The translations under genes and the position numbers were made by a program. The notes under the pieces were generated by a model. That model did no database searches. It had not been told where the DNA came from and saw only the letters and a list, made by a program, of their open reading frames with translations. Positions 1 to 9,309 of a DNA stretch of 64,000 bases are shown piece by piece (position 1 is the first letter of the stretch; the number at the start of each line of letters is the position of its first letter). Origin of the DNA: Pigmentiphaga aceris (GTDB lineage: Bacteria > Pseudomonadota > Gammaproteobacteria > Burkholderiales > Burkholderiaceae_B); assembly GCF_008119665.1 (NCBI RefSeq), contig NZ_CP043046.1, forward strand, positions 2,790,001-2,854,000. Reading direction: 5' to 3'.

Positions 1-91
1 CCAGCCCCAGTACCGGACGCAATTGCGTCTCGCACGTGGCGATCAAGGCATCCACTCCCGGGTCGCCGAGTTCCATCGGCTGACGGCTCAT
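1..91 (-). CDS. 5' end of an unidentified gene (truncated by window edge)
   Basis: On the minus strand an ATG at 91 is preceded by a strong ribosome binding site (AAGGAGG, about 8 bases upstream) and opens a 30-codon frame that runs off the window without a stop. The visible peptide starts MSRQPMELGDPGVDALI. That is too short to assign a family. The strong Shine-Dalgarno sequence and the clean frame make a real gene start likely. It is divergent from the amidase operon, so its product could be that operon's regulator, but nothing in the 30 residues proves this. Confidence 0.5.
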   Translation of the reverse strand, partial: MSRQPMELGDPGVDALIATCETQLRPVLGL

Positions 92-330
92 GGCGTCGGT
101 GACCTCCTTCGGAATCGGGGTCGGGCCAGGGGAATGGAGAAAGGAAATGCCAGAGCGGCGAGTGGGGGTAAACACAGTCCTGTCCTTTGGGGTGGGGTAG
201 GTAAGCCGGCGTGCGCAACTGCTGAGGGACGACATAACTGGGATCTGCTGTACGGCTTTAAGCACAAAAGTACGTGCAGAAGGGAATGCGTCCTGTCGCC
301 CTAGCATAAAGCTTGCTTAATTTATTCGCC

Positions 331-479
331 ATGCAATTCATATGTATTGAATAGCAATATATGCACAGCTATGGTGCGCGTTTCCAATACTGTCTTGCCA
401 GCGTAATAACCCCTATCGCCACGCTGAACAGTGCTGCTATCATTTCGACATGCAATACGTAATGATTGCAATGCAATAC
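331..479. promoter_or_regulatory. AT-rich region with repeated GCAAT motifs upstream of the amidase operon
   Basis: The 440-base gap between the divergent partial gene (ends at 91) and the amidase start (532) holds no convincing gene. From about 300 it becomes AT-rich and carries several copies of GCAAT: ATGCAAT at 331-337, an inverted repeat TATTG/CAATA at 345-349 and 355-359, and ATGCAATAC at 450-458 and again at 471-479, with TTGCAATG between. Repeated half-sites directly ahead of a long catabolic operon suggest binding by a regulator. Which regulator is unknown; the IclR protein encoded at 9943-10719 is one candidate. Confidence 0.35.
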
Positions 480-531
480 TTAATAAGCCATTTCAGGCCG
501 CACCCAACAACGCGATTCTTATCCGGTAGCC

Positions 532-1971
532 ATGACCATGACGCAGATGACCCCTCAGGAATATGACCAGCTCGACGGCCTGGCGCAGGCCGACCTGGTG
601 AAGCGGGGCGATGTCTCGTCTGCCGAACTCATGGCCTGCGCCATCGACGCTGCAAAGAGAAACGCCGACTTGAACGCGCTGACCTTCGAGCAGTACGACG
701 AGTCCATGGAAATCGCCCGCTATTGGCAGCAGCGCGGCGTGTTTCACGGCATTCCGTTCCTGCTGAAAGACTCCGGGCTGCCGTCTACCCGCTTCCCCTC
801 CAGCATTGGTTCGCGCCTGTTGGAAGGCACCACCTACCCGATCAACGCAACCTTGGCGAACCGTTTCGAAGACGCCGGTTTGATTCCGTTTGCCCGCAGC
901 ACGGTGTCCGAGCTGTGCATGGGCCCATCTACCGAAGCCATTCGCAACGGCGGCCCGACGCTCAATCCCTGGGACCGCAGCCGTTCGGTGGGCGGTTCAA
1001 GCGGTGGCGCGGCGGCTGCGGTGGTGGCCGGCATCGTGCCGGTGGCGCACGGCAGTGACGGCGGTGGCTCGATTCGCCTGCCGGCTGCGTCTTGCGGTGT
1101 GTATGGACTGAAGCCATCTCGCGGCCGCGTGCCGATGGGACCGCTGCGTGGCGAAGGCTGGGGCGGCATGGCGGTGGAAGGGGTGTTGAGCCGCACGGTG
1201 CGTGACACCGCTGCCGCGATGGACGCCATCAGCGGGTACGAGCCGGGTGCGCCGTACAACGCGCCGACCAAGACCGGCAGCTACCTGGAACTGATCAATC
1301 AGCCGACGCCGCAGCGCCTGCGCATCGGCGTGTGGCGTCATGCATGGAACGATATCGCCATCGCCCCCGATTGCCTGGCGGGCATTGAATACGCCGTGCA
1401 GCTATGCCGGGACATGGGCCACGAGATTGTGGAAGTGCCGCTGCCCGAGATCGATTACGAGGGCTTTGTTCGCGCCCACGGCACGGCGCTGGCCAGCAAC
1501 ATCGTGATCGCCGTCGATGCACGGCTGAAGTTGAAGGGCCGGGCGCTGGGCAGTGAGGACATCGAAGACGTGATCCGTGATGGTTATGACATCGGCAAAG
1601 GCCTGTCGGCCACGCAGTACATCGATTCGGTGCAGCGCTTCCACGCCATCGGCCGCCAGATCGACACCGCCATGCGGGATTGCGACATTGTGATTGCCAC
1701 ATCGTTGACGCAGTTGCCAGTGAAGCTGGGTGAACTGGCGCTCACGGGTGGCTTCTGGGACTTCCGCAAGAAGGTGTCCCGCTATGCAACCTTCCTGGCG
1801 GTCATCAATGCATCGGGGCAGCCGGCCGCGTCGCTGCCGCTTACCGCCACGCCGGAAGGTGTGCCGGTGGGCACCCAATTGATTGGCCGCTTCGGTCGTG
1901 AAGACCTAGTGCTGAGCCTGTCCGCGCAGCTTGAAGCCGCCGCGCCGTGGTTCGCGCGTCGGCCGGGTTGA
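532..1971 (+). CDS. amidase (amidase signature family)
   Basis: A 479-residue enzyme of the GatA/amidase signature family, which hydrolyses carboxylic amides to acid and ammonia in the cytoplasm. The Ser-cisSer-Lys catalytic triad is visible: Lys79 in PFLLKDSG, Ser156 in the GGSSGG loop and nucleophile Ser180 in GSDGGGSIR. Spacing between the two serines is the usual 24 residues. It is too isolated from gatB/gatC to be the tRNA amidotransferase subunit, and it heads an operon with a peptide-type ABC importer, so it probably hydrolyses the imported substrate. No clear ribosome binding site precedes the ATG, and a second ATG lies two codons in. Substrate cannot be read from sequence. Confidence 0.9.
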   Translation: MTMTQMTPQEYDQLDGLAQADLVKRGDVSSAELMACAIDAAKRNADLNALTFEQYDESMEIARYWQQRGVFHGIPFLLKDSGLPSTRFPSSIGSRLLEGTTYPINATLANRFEDAGLIPFARSTVSELCMGPSTEAIRNGGPTLNPWDRSRSVGGSSGGAAAAVVAGIVPVAHGSDGGGSIRLPAASCGVYGLKPSRGRVPMGPLRGEGWGGMAVEGVLSRTVRDTAAAMDAISGYEPGAPYNAPTKTGSYLELINQPTPQRLRIGVWRHAWNDIAIAPDCLAGIEYAVQLCRDMGHEIVEVPLPEIDYEGFVRAHGTALASNIVIAVDARLKLKGRALGSEDIEDVIRDGYDIGKGLSATQYIDSVQRFHAIGRQIDTAMRDCDIVIATSLTQLPVKLGELALTGGFWDFRKKVSRYATFLAVINASGQPAASLPLTATPEGVPVGTQLIGRFGREDLVLSLSAQLEAAAPWFARRPG

Positions 1972-2046
1972 ACCCGATACCGCATCGATCCAAAACCAAA
2001 TTTCCCCCCCAGCAGCAAATTTCCACGTACCCCCAAAGGATCAGGC

Positions 2047-3615
2047 ATGAAAAAGTCTCTGCTATTCATGGCCGCGGCAATGTGCGCGGCAGTCGTGATG
2101 CCGGCATCGAACGCGCTTGCCGATGTGAACATCAAGATCGTGCAGCACGGCCCGCTGCGCGTGCTGGACCCCATCTTCACCAGCGCCTACGTCACGCGCA
2201 ATCACGGCTACATGATCTTCGACACCTTGTTTGCGATGGACGCCGCAGGCAAGCCGCAGCCGCAGATGGTCGATACCTTCACCGAATCGCCCGACAGGCT
2301 GACCTACACCTTCAAGCTGCGCAGCGGCCTGAAGTTCCACGATGGCGCGCCGGTGACATCGGACGACGTGATCGCGTCCTTGCAGCGCTGGGCGCAACGC
2401 GACGTGATGGGCACGCGCCTGATGGCCGTGACTGAAAAGCTGAGCGCTGTCGACGCCAACACCTTCACGCTGCAATTGAAGAAGCCTTATGGGCAGGTGC
2501 TGGACTCCTTGGCCAAGCCCGGTTCGCCCGTGCCTTTCATCATGCCCAAGCGCCTGGCCGACACACCTTCGTCGCAGGCGATCACCGAGATGATCGGCTC
2601 TGGTCCGTTCAAATTCGTGCAGGGCGATTTCCAGCCCGGTGTGAAGGCAACCTATCTGAAGTTTGCCGATTACGTGCCCCGCGCTGAACCCGCCAGCAAC
2701 TTTGCGGGCGGCAAGGTGGTGAAGCTGGATCGCGTGGAAGTCGTCAACATTGCCGACGGCCAAACCGCCGTGAATGCCTTGCGCAATGGCGAAATCGACT
2801 TCATCGAAAACGTGGCCCCCGACCTGCTGTCGCAATTCGACGGCGTGAAAAGTGTCACCGTCGAACCGAAAAGCCGCGAATCCAATATGTACACGCTGCG
2901 CATGAACTGGCTGCAGCCGCCGTTCGACAATGTGAAGGTACGCCGCGCTGCCATGGCCGCGCTGTACCAGCTGGATTATCTGGACGCGTCCGTGGGTGAC
3001 GAGAAGCGCTACACCGTGTGCGGCGCGGTGCTCAGCTGCGCCTCACCCTACAAGTCGGAAACCGGTGCCACCCAGACCAAGGCACCCGACCTGGCGCGTG
3101 CCCGCCAGTTGTTGAAGGAAAGCGGCTACAAGGGCGAAAAAGTGGTGGTGCTGCATTCCACCGACTTGCGTGTGCTGGTCAACATCGCCCCGATCACCGC
3201 GCAAGCCCTGCGTTCCATCGGCATGAATGTGGACATGCAAGCCATGGACTTCACCACGCTGCTGGCGCGCCGTACCAAGAAAGACCCTGTCGAAAAGGGC
3301 GGCTGGAGCATCTTCCAATCGTCATTGACCACGCTTGATCTGAGCAACCCCCTGGTCAATCCGAACCTGGATGCGCGTGGCGAAGCCGGTTACCCGGGAT
3401 GGACCAAGGACGACACCATGGAAAGCCTGAAGGATCAGTTCGCGGTCGAAGGCGACGAGGCCAAGCGCATGCAGTTGGCCGAAGCAATTCAGGCCCGTGC
3501 GGTTGACCAGGTGATGTACGTGCCGCTGGGCGAGGCCATCGAATACAAGGCGTATTCGGCCAAGGTGGGCAAGCTGGTGGACGCGCAGCTGCCGATGTTC
3601 TGGTCGGCCAAGTGA
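2047..3615 (+). CDS. ABC transporter substrate-binding protein, family 5 (peptide/nickel/opine type)
   Basis: A 522-residue periplasmic solute-binding protein with a Sec signal peptide of about 25 residues (hydrophobic core LLFMAAAMCAAVV, cut after NALA). The mature part has the features of DppA/OppA-like family 5 proteins: YTFKLRSGLKFHDGAPVTSDD near the N terminus and the RRAAMAAL segment in the middle. It delivers substrate to the permease encoded by the next two genes. AAAGGA 7 bases upstream of the ATG supports the start. The ligand is unknown; family 5 members bind di- and oligopeptides, opines, glutathione, nickel chelates and others. Confidence 0.92.
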   Translation: MKKSLLFMAAAMCAAVVMPASNALADVNIKIVQHGPLRVLDPIFTSAYVTRNHGYMIFDTLFAMDAAGKPQPQMVDTFTESPDRLTYTFKLRSGLKFHDGAPVTSDDVIASLQRWAQRDVMGTRLMAVTEKLSAVDANTFTLQLKKPYGQVLDSLAKPGSPVPFIMPKRLADTPSSQAITEMIGSGPFKFVQGDFQPGVKATYLKFADYVPRAEPASNFAGGKVVKLDRVEVVNIADGQTAVNALRNGEIDFIENVAPDLLSQFDGVKSVTVEPKSRESNMYTLRMNWLQPPFDNVKVRRAAMAALYQLDYLDASVGDEKRYTVCGAVLSCASPYKSETGATQTKAPDLARARQLLKESGYKGEKVVVLHSTDLRVLVNIAPITAQALRSIGMNVDMQAMDFTTLLARRTKKDPVEKGGWSIFQSSLTTLDLSNPLVNPNLDARGEAGYPGWTKDDTMESLKDQFAVEGDEAKRMQLAEAIQARAVDQVMYVPLGEAIEYKAYSAKVGKLVDAQLPMFWSAK

Positions 3616-3664
3616 TTGTTGACGTGACTGTTGACGTGACCATGGGCATTTCGGAGATCGCGCC

Positions 3665-4606
3665 GTGCTGAGCCTCATCATCCGGCGGCTGTTCGCCGCC
3701 ATCCCCGTGGTGCTAATCGTTGCCACGGTGGTCTTCCTGTTGCTGCGCATGGCGCCGGGTGACCCTGCCCGGGTCATTGCCGGCGACATGGCCAGCGAGG
3801 AAACCATTGCGCAGATCCGTAGCAACCTGGCGCTGGACCAGCCGCTGATCAAGCAATACGCGCTGGCCATGGGCAAGATGTTGCAGGGCGACCTGGGCAC
3901 CTCGATCATCTCGCAGCAGCCGGTGAGCAAACTGATCTCGGCACGGCTTGGCCCGACGGCGGCATTGGCCAGTACGGCCATGCTGCTGACCATTCTGCTG
4001 GCGATTCCGATTGGCGTGCTGTCGGCATGGTGGCACCGTCGCTGGTTTGACCGGGTAGCCACGGCATCCACCATTCTGGCCTTCTCGGTGCCGGCCTTCG
4101 TGGTGGGTTACGTGCTGATCCTGGTGTTCTCGGTGCAGCTGAACTGGTTGCCGGTGCAAGGCTACACACCGCTGGCCGATGGCGTCGGGCCGTTCCTGTA
4201 TCGCCTGGTGCTGCCCAGCCTGACGCTTGCCACGGTGTTCGTTGCGCTGATCACCCGCATCACGCGGGCCAGCATGCTGGACATCCTGGGTGAAGACTTC
4301 GTGCGCACTGCACGTGCGAAAGGCGTACCGGAAAAGTACGTGCTGTTCCGACATGCCTTGCGCAATGCCGCCGCACCCATCGTGACGGTAATCGGCGTGG
4401 CCATCACCACCCTGATCAGCGGCGTGGTGGTGACCGAGACGATCTTCAACATCCCTGGCGTGGGCAGCTTGATTGTTGACGCTGTGCTGGCGCGTGACTA
4501 CCCGGTGGTGCAGGGCACGATTTTGTTCTTCTCGTTCATCTACGTCTTCGTCAACCTGGCCATCGACTTGATCTATGTGCTGCTCGATCCCCGCATCCGG
4601 TATTGA
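3665..4606 (+). CDS. ABC transporter permease, DppB-like
   Basis: A 313-residue inner-membrane permease with about six transmembrane helices. It carries the binding-protein-dependent transport signature (EAA loop) around residues 205-235, including DFVRTARAKG and FRHALRNA, which contacts the ATPase. The N terminus (LIIRRLFAAIPVVLIV, then LRMAPGDPARV) is typical of DppB/OppB proteins. It uses a GTG start at 3665 preceded by GGAG. It lies 12 bases before the second permease, so the two should be cotranslated and form the heterodimeric channel. Confidence 0.93.
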   Translation: MLSLIIRRLFAAIPVVLIVATVVFLLLRMAPGDPARVIAGDMASEETIAQIRSNLALDQPLIKQYALAMGKMLQGDLGTSIISQQPVSKLISARLGPTAALASTAMLLTILLAIPIGVLSAWWHRRWFDRVATASTILAFSVPAFVVGYVLILVFSVQLNWLPVQGYTPLADGVGPFLYRLVLPSLTLATVFVALITRITRASMLDILGEDFVRTARAKGVPEKYVLFRHALRNAAAPIVTVIGVAITTLISGVVVTETIFNIPGVGSLIVDAVLARDYPVVQGTILFFSFIYVFVNLAIDLIYVLLDPRIRY

Positions 4607-4618
4607 CCAGGAGCCGTC

Positions 4619-5551
4619 ATGAGTCAAGTTTCCAACCAAGTTCCCACCCAAGCTCCTGTTCAAGCCAAGGTAGCCGTAGCGCCCGTCGCTTCGGCACCCA
4701 GCACGTCGCGCCTGCGTGCCGCGCTGCGGGTGGTCGTGAGCGATCGCATCATGCTGTTCTCTTTTCTGCTGCTGGCCCTGCTGGTCGCGGTGTCGGTATT
4801 CGCACCCTTGATCGCAGTGCACGACCCCTTGCAGCTGGCACCGCGCGTGCGTCTGCAAAGCTCGTCTTCCATTTATTGGTTCGGTACCGATTCCCTCGGC
4901 CGCGACCTGTTTTCACGGGTGCTCTACGGCGGTCGCCTGTCGATCTCGCTGGCCTTGCTGGTGTGTGTGTCGTCGGTCATCGGCGGACTGATCGTGGGCA
5001 TCTTGGCGGGTTATTTCCGCAAGCTGGACTCGATCATCATGCGGGTGATGGACGGCATCATGGCCATCCCCGGCTTGTTGTTGGCCATTGCGATGGTGGC
5101 CCTGGGCGGTGCGCAGATTTCCACCATGGTGTTTGCGATTGCCGTGCCGGAAATTCCGCGTATTGCCCGCCTGGTACGCAGCGTGGTGCTGTCGGTGCGT
5201 GAAGAACCCTTTGTCGAAGCGTCCTTCGGCATGGGCTCGTCCACCATCCGCGTGCTGGGCTGGCACATTCTGCCCAGCACCATCAACCCGCTGGTGATCC
5301 AGGCCGCCTACGTCTGTGCGGCCGCCATTCTTACCGAGGCCGTGCTGGGCTTCCTGGGCGCGGGCTTCCCACCAGAAGTGCCCAGCCTGGGCAGCATCAT
5401 TGCCGAAGGCCGCCCGTTCTTCCAGCGTGCGCCCTGGATCATTCTGTTCCCCGGCGCGTTCCTGGCGCTGTTGATCCTGGCCATCAACCTGTTCGGTGAC
5501 GCCTTGCGCGACCGACTCGATCCGCGCCTGGCGCGCAAGACCAAGGGCTGA
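4619..5551 (+). CDS. ABC transporter permease, DppC-like
   Basis: A 310-residue partner permease. It has a poorly conserved cytoplasmic N-terminal tail of about 40 residues, a first membrane helix, the family segment FGTDSLGRDLFSRVLYG and an EAA loop around residues 185-215 (REEPFVEASFGMG). AGGAG lies 7 bases upstream of the ATG. With the preceding DppB-like protein it forms the membrane channel of the importer. Its stop codon is only 3 bases before the ATPase gene. Confidence 0.93.
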   Translation: MSQVSNQVPTQAPVQAKVAVAPVASAPSTSRLRAALRVVVSDRIMLFSFLLLALLVAVSVFAPLIAVHDPLQLAPRVRLQSSSSIYWFGTDSLGRDLFSRVLYGGRLSISLALLVCVSSVIGGLIVGILAGYFRKLDSIIMRVMDGIMAIPGLLLAIAMVALGGAQISTMVFAIAVPEIPRIARLVRSVVLSVREEPFVEASFGMGSSTIRVLGWHILPSTINPLVIQAAYVCAAAILTEAVLGFLGAGFPPEVPSLGSIIAEGRPFFQRAPWIILFPGAFLALLILAINLFGDALRDRLDPRLARKTKG

Positions 5552-5554
5552 GCC

Positions 5555-7252
5555 ATGACAACCAACGCTACCTCCACTGTCGCCAGCCCGGCGTCATCTA
5601 CCGCCCCGATTCTTGAGGTCCGCAACCTGCACGTGCGCCTGCCGGGCACCAGTGATCGGGTCTATGCCGCGCAAGACATCAGCGTCACGGTCGGGGCCAA
5701 GGAAATCGTCTGCATCGTGGGCGAATCCGGGTCAGGCAAGTCGGTCACGGCCAGCGCGGTGATGGGCTTGCTACCCAAGGACGTGCTGACCTTGGAACGC
5801 GGCCAGATTCTGCTGGAAGGGCGTGACATCACGCATCTGAGCCGCACCCAACTGCGCGAACTGCGAGGTGATCGCATCGCGATGATCTTCCAGGAGCCGA
5901 TGACGGCGCTCAATCCGCTGATGCGGGTGGGCGACCAGATTGCCGAGGTGTTCCAGTTTCACGATGCCTCGCTGGACAGCCGCCAAGTGCAGGCCAAGGT
6001 CCTGGCCTTGCTGGAAGACGTGCACCTGCCGTCGCCGCAGACCTTGCGCTCCGCGTTCCCGCACCAGTTGTCGGGTGGTCAGCGCCAGCGTGTGATGATC
6101 GCGATGGCCTTGGCGATGAAACCGGCGCTGATCATTGCCGACGAGCCCACGACTGCGCTTGACGTGACGTCCCAGGCCCAGGTGCTGCGCCTGCTGGGAG
6201 AACTGCGTGCCAAACACGATAACGGTGTGCTGTTCATCACCCACGATTTCGACGTGGTGGCGGAAATTGCCGACCGCGTGATCGTGATGCAGCACGGGCG
6301 CATCGTGGAATCGGGCACGGCGCGTGAGGTCTTGGACAACCCGCAGCAGGACTACACCAAGCAGCTACTGGCCGCCGTCCCGCGCGGCGAGTTCGGTGCC
6401 CGCATCGACACCGCGCACGACGAACCGGTGTTGCAAGTGAAAGACCTGGCCGTGCGCTACGAGACGGCCAGCTTCTTCAAGTCCCGTCGTCGAGTGGTCA
6501 ATGCATTGGATGGTGTGTCGCTGACGCTGGGCAAAGGCGAAACCCTGGGCATCGTTGGTGAATCCGGTTCCGGCAAGACCACCCTGGGCCGCTGCCTGGC
6601 GCACATGGCACAACCCACGGGCGGGCGCATTCTGCTGGGCGATGTCGATGTCACGCATCTGAGCCGTGGCGGGTGGCGCGCGCACTGCAAGCGTGTGCAG
6701 ATGATTTTTCAAGACCCGTATCGATCCTTCAACCCGCGCATGACCATTCGCCATTCCCTGGCTGAAGGGCCGATGAACTACGGGGAAACCAAGGAACAGG
6801 TGCAGGCACGCATGTTGGCGATGCTGGCCTTGGTGCGTATCGACCCAAGTGCCTTGGATCGTTACCCCCACGAGTTCTCGGGCGGTCAGCGTCAGCGCCT
6901 GTCGATTGCGCGCGCGCTGATGATGGAACCCGAAATTCTGATTGCCGACGAAGCCGTGTCGGCACTGGACGTATCGGTGCAAGCGCAGATTCTGGACCTG
7001 TTGGAAGAGATCCGTGAACGCCTGAACCTCAGCATCGTGTTCATCACGCACGACCTGCGCGTGGCTGCACGCCTGTGCCACCGCATTGCCGTCATGCAAC
7101 GCGGCAAGGTGGTGGAACTGGGCACCGCGCGCCAGGTGTTCCAGCAACCCAGTGCCAATTACACCCGTCAATTGCTGGCGGCCATTCCCGGTCGCCACAA
7201 CCACATCGACCACATCAGCCAACAGGCGCTTGAAGCGTCCACCATGCCATGA
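5555..7252 (+). CDS. ABC transporter ATP-binding protein, fused DppD-DppF type
   Basis: A 565-residue protein with two complete ABC nucleotide-binding domains in one chain, replacing the separate DppD and DppF subunits. Domain 1 has Walker A GESGSGKSV, signature LSGGQRQRV and Walker B LIIADEPTTALD. Domain 2 has GESGSGKTT, FSGGQRQRLS and ILIADEAVSALD; the last has Ala where Pro is usual. Such fusions are common in family 5 importers of Proteobacteria. It powers the importer formed with the preceding permeases. Its stop overlaps the next start by 4 bases (ATGA), indicating translational coupling. Confidence 0.94.
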   Translation: MTTNATSTVASPASSTAPILEVRNLHVRLPGTSDRVYAAQDISVTVGAKEIVCIVGESGSGKSVTASAVMGLLPKDVLTLERGQILLEGRDITHLSRTQLRELRGDRIAMIFQEPMTALNPLMRVGDQIAEVFQFHDASLDSRQVQAKVLALLEDVHLPSPQTLRSAFPHQLSGGQRQRVMIAMALAMKPALIIADEPTTALDVTSQAQVLRLLGELRAKHDNGVLFITHDFDVVAEIADRVIVMQHGRIVESGTAREVLDNPQQDYTKQLLAAVPRGEFGARIDTAHDEPVLQVKDLAVRYETASFFKSRRRVVNALDGVSLTLGKGETLGIVGESGSGKTTLGRCLAHMAQPTGGRILLGDVDVTHLSRGGWRAHCKRVQMIFQDPYRSFNPRMTIRHSLAEGPMNYGETKEQVQARMLAMLALVRIDPSALDRYPHEFSGGQRQRLSIARALMMEPEILIADEAVSALDVSVQAQILDLLEEIRERLNLSIVFITHDLRVAARLCHRIAVMQRGKVVELGTARQVFQQPSANYTRQLLAAIPGRHNHIDHISQQALEASTMP

Positions 7253-8175
7253 CCCGCGTCGCATTGATCAGCAAGTCCGCCAAGCTGGGCTATTTCGGCC
7301 CGCTGTTGCAAGCCCGGGTGCCCGGCCTGGACGTCGTTGTCTGGCCGGACGACGGTTTTCAGGACGCAGAGGTGGCGGTGTGCTGGAACGCGCCGGCCGG
7401 CGTCTACGCCCAGATGCCCGCCTTGAAGATGATTCACAGCATTGCTGCGGGTGTCGACAACGTGGTGGCCGAGCAGGACACACGCGGCCTGCCTGTGTGC
7501 CGGGTCGTCGATCCCGGTCTGGTCAAAGGCATGATCGAGTACGTGTTGTGGTCGGTGCTGTACTTCCACCGTCGCCTGGACTTCGCCCTGGCCAATCAGC
7601 GCGAAGGGATATGGAATCGCCCGCCCCAAGCCGCCGCCGAGCAGTGCCGCGTCGGCATCATGGGTGCCGGCAACTTAGGCAGCGCCATCGCCCGCAAGCT
7701 GTGCGAGATGAGCTACCAGGTAGGCGTGTGGTCACGCAGCCCGCGCGACATGGAAGGAGTTCAAACCTTCGCCGGCCCGGACGCGTTCAAGACCTTTCTG
7801 GGCCAGAGCGACATCCTGATCTGCCTGCTGCCTTTGACTGACGAGACACGCTGCATCTTGTCCAAGGACACCTTCGATGCCTTGCCGCCCGGTGCAGCCA
7901 TCGTCAACTGCGGTCGGGGCGAACATCTGGTGGTGCCCGACCTGCTGGCCGCGCTGGAAAGCGGGCAGCTGCGAGGAGCCGTGCTGGACGTCTTCGCCAG
8001 CGAACCGCTCGCCGCCGACGACCCGCTGTGGCGCACGCCCGGCGTGGTAGTCACGCCGCACATGGCCAGCATGGCTTCGCAGGCAGTGGTCGCCACGCAG
8101 ATCGCCGACAATATCAACCGCCTGGTGGCGGGACATCCCCTTCACAACGAAGTGGACATGCAGCGCGGCTACTGA
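7249..8175 (+). CDS. D-2-hydroxyacid dehydrogenase (glyoxylate/hydroxypyruvate reductase A-like)
   Basis: A 308-residue NAD(P)-dependent dehydrogenase of the D-isomer-specific 2-hydroxyacid family, closest in layout to GhrA. The Rossmann motif GIMGAGNLGSAIA is around residues 129-141. The catalytic Arg lies in NCGRGEH, Glu in FASEPL and His in TPHMAS. It would reduce a 2-keto acid such as glyoxylate or hydroxypyruvate, or oxidise the matching hydroxy acid. It is coupled to the upstream ATPase by a 4-base overlap, which ties it to metabolism of the imported compound. Exact substrate is unknown. Confidence 0.88.
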   Translation: MTRVALISKSAKLGYFGPLLQARVPGLDVVVWPDDGFQDAEVAVCWNAPAGVYAQMPALKMIHSIAAGVDNVVAEQDTRGLPVCRVVDPGLVKGMIEYVLWSVLYFHRRLDFALANQREGIWNRPPQAAAEQCRVGIMGAGNLGSAIARKLCEMSYQVGVWSRSPRDMEGVQTFAGPDAFKTFLGQSDILICLLPLTDETRCILSKDTFDALPPGAAIVNCGRGEHLVVPDLLAALESGQLRGAVLDVFASEPLAADDPLWRTPGVVVTPHMASMASQAVVATQIADNINRLVAGHPLHNEVDMQRGY

Positions 8176-8221
8176 GCCGAGTGCCAGCAGGTCCCATTAC
8201 CCATTCGTTTACGGAGCAATC

Positions 8222-9292
8222 ATGAGTTTTGAAGATCCCGCCGTCTCGGTCCCGATCCCGCCACGTTCCGCGCTCGACCCGCAGGTTGCCGAGTTCGTGC
8301 GTGCCATGGCCGAAGACAGCGCTGCGTTCGCCCCACGTGAAACCCTGCCGATCGCAGAAGGCCGCATCAACGCCGAAAAAGTGCGCGCGCGCTGGGCCAA
8401 AGGCGGCCCCGACATGACGCTCACCGCTGAACACCTGGTGCCTACCCGGCACGGCGACGTGCGCATTCGTGCCTATTACCCGCAATCCCGCAAACTGCCG
8501 GGTGTGTTCATCTACTTGCACGGTGGCGGCTTCGTGTTGGGCAGCATCGAAACGCATGATCGCATCATGCGTGAATACGCGCATCGTGCCGGCATTGTGG
8601 TGGTGGGGGTGCATTACACCCGTGCCCCGGAAGCCAAATTCCCGCGTCCGATGGAAGAATGCCTGGACGTCACTCGCTGGGTGGCTGCCAACGCTGCATC
8701 GTTGGACGTCGATGGCAGCCAGCTGTTCATCGGCGGCGATTCGGCCGGGGCCAATTATTCGATGGGCGTCAGCCTGTCCTTGCGTGACGCGGGCGAACGC
8801 ATTGTGCAGGGCATCGTGCTGAACTACGGCAGCGTCAGCAGCAACCTGTATCGCAATTCCGTGATCCAGTACGGCGGCGGTGCCTACGGCCTGTCGCTGG
8901 TCAGCATGATGTGGTTCCGCGCGATGCACATCACCACGGCGGCTGACATTACCGATCCGCGCGTGGACATTCTGCGCGCCAAGCTGCACGACCTGCCGCC
9001 GACCTGCATGGTGGTGGCCGAGTGCGACCCCGTGCACGACGACATGATGGACCTGGACCGCATGATGCGGGAGGCTGGCAACCAGGTGCAGACCAAGGTC
9101 TACAAGGGGGCGGCACACAGTTTCCTGGAAGCGGTGTCGATTTCGGACCTGGCTGTGGAAGCATTCGAGGACACTGCGGCCTGGCTGCACAAGCGGTCTG
9201 CGGGTTTGTCGCGGGAAGGGGAGGGAAGCACTCCGTCAGTCACTGAGACACCTGTGCGGTCCGCCACACAATCGTCGCATTCAGCAGCCTAG
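8222..9292 (+). CDS. alpha/beta hydrolase (hormone-sensitive lipase family esterase)
   Basis: A 356-residue esterase of the HSL (family IV) group. It shows the oxyanion-hole motif HGGGF, the nucleophile elbow GGDSAGA, the acid residue in AECDPVHDD and the catalytic His in GAAHSFLEA. It would hydrolyse a short-chain ester or related bond in the cytoplasm. GGAG precedes the ATG by 6 bases. It is the seventh gene of the amidase/ABC operon, suggesting that the imported compound also carries an ester or lactone-like bond. The last 30 or so residues are Ser/Thr-rich and look disordered. Confidence 0.9.
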   Translation: MSFEDPAVSVPIPPRSALDPQVAEFVRAMAEDSAAFAPRETLPIAEGRINAEKVRARWAKGGPDMTLTAEHLVPTRHGDVRIRAYYPQSRKLPGVFIYLHGGGFVLGSIETHDRIMREYAHRAGIVVVGVHYTRAPEAKFPRPMEECLDVTRWVAANAASLDVDGSQLFIGGDSAGANYSMGVSLSLRDAGERIVQGIVLNYGSVSSNLYRNSVIQYGGGAYGLSLVSMMWFRAMHITTAADITDPRVDILRAKLHDLPPTCMVVAECDPVHDDMMDLDRMMREAGNQVQTKVYKGAAHSFLEAVSISDLAVEAFEDTAAWLHKRSAGLSREGEGSTPSVTETPVRSATQSSHSAA

Positions 9293-9309
9293 GCCAACGG
9301 GAAACAACC

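Noticed and set aside
23..304. Plus-strand frame of 93 codons at the left end
   Set aside because: Overlaps in antisense the minus-strand gene start at 91, which has a strong ribosome binding site; no product recognised.
3713..4858. Minus-strand open frame of 381 codons
   Set aside because: Antisense to the DppB permease; Gln/His/Arg-rich and without a ribosome binding site.
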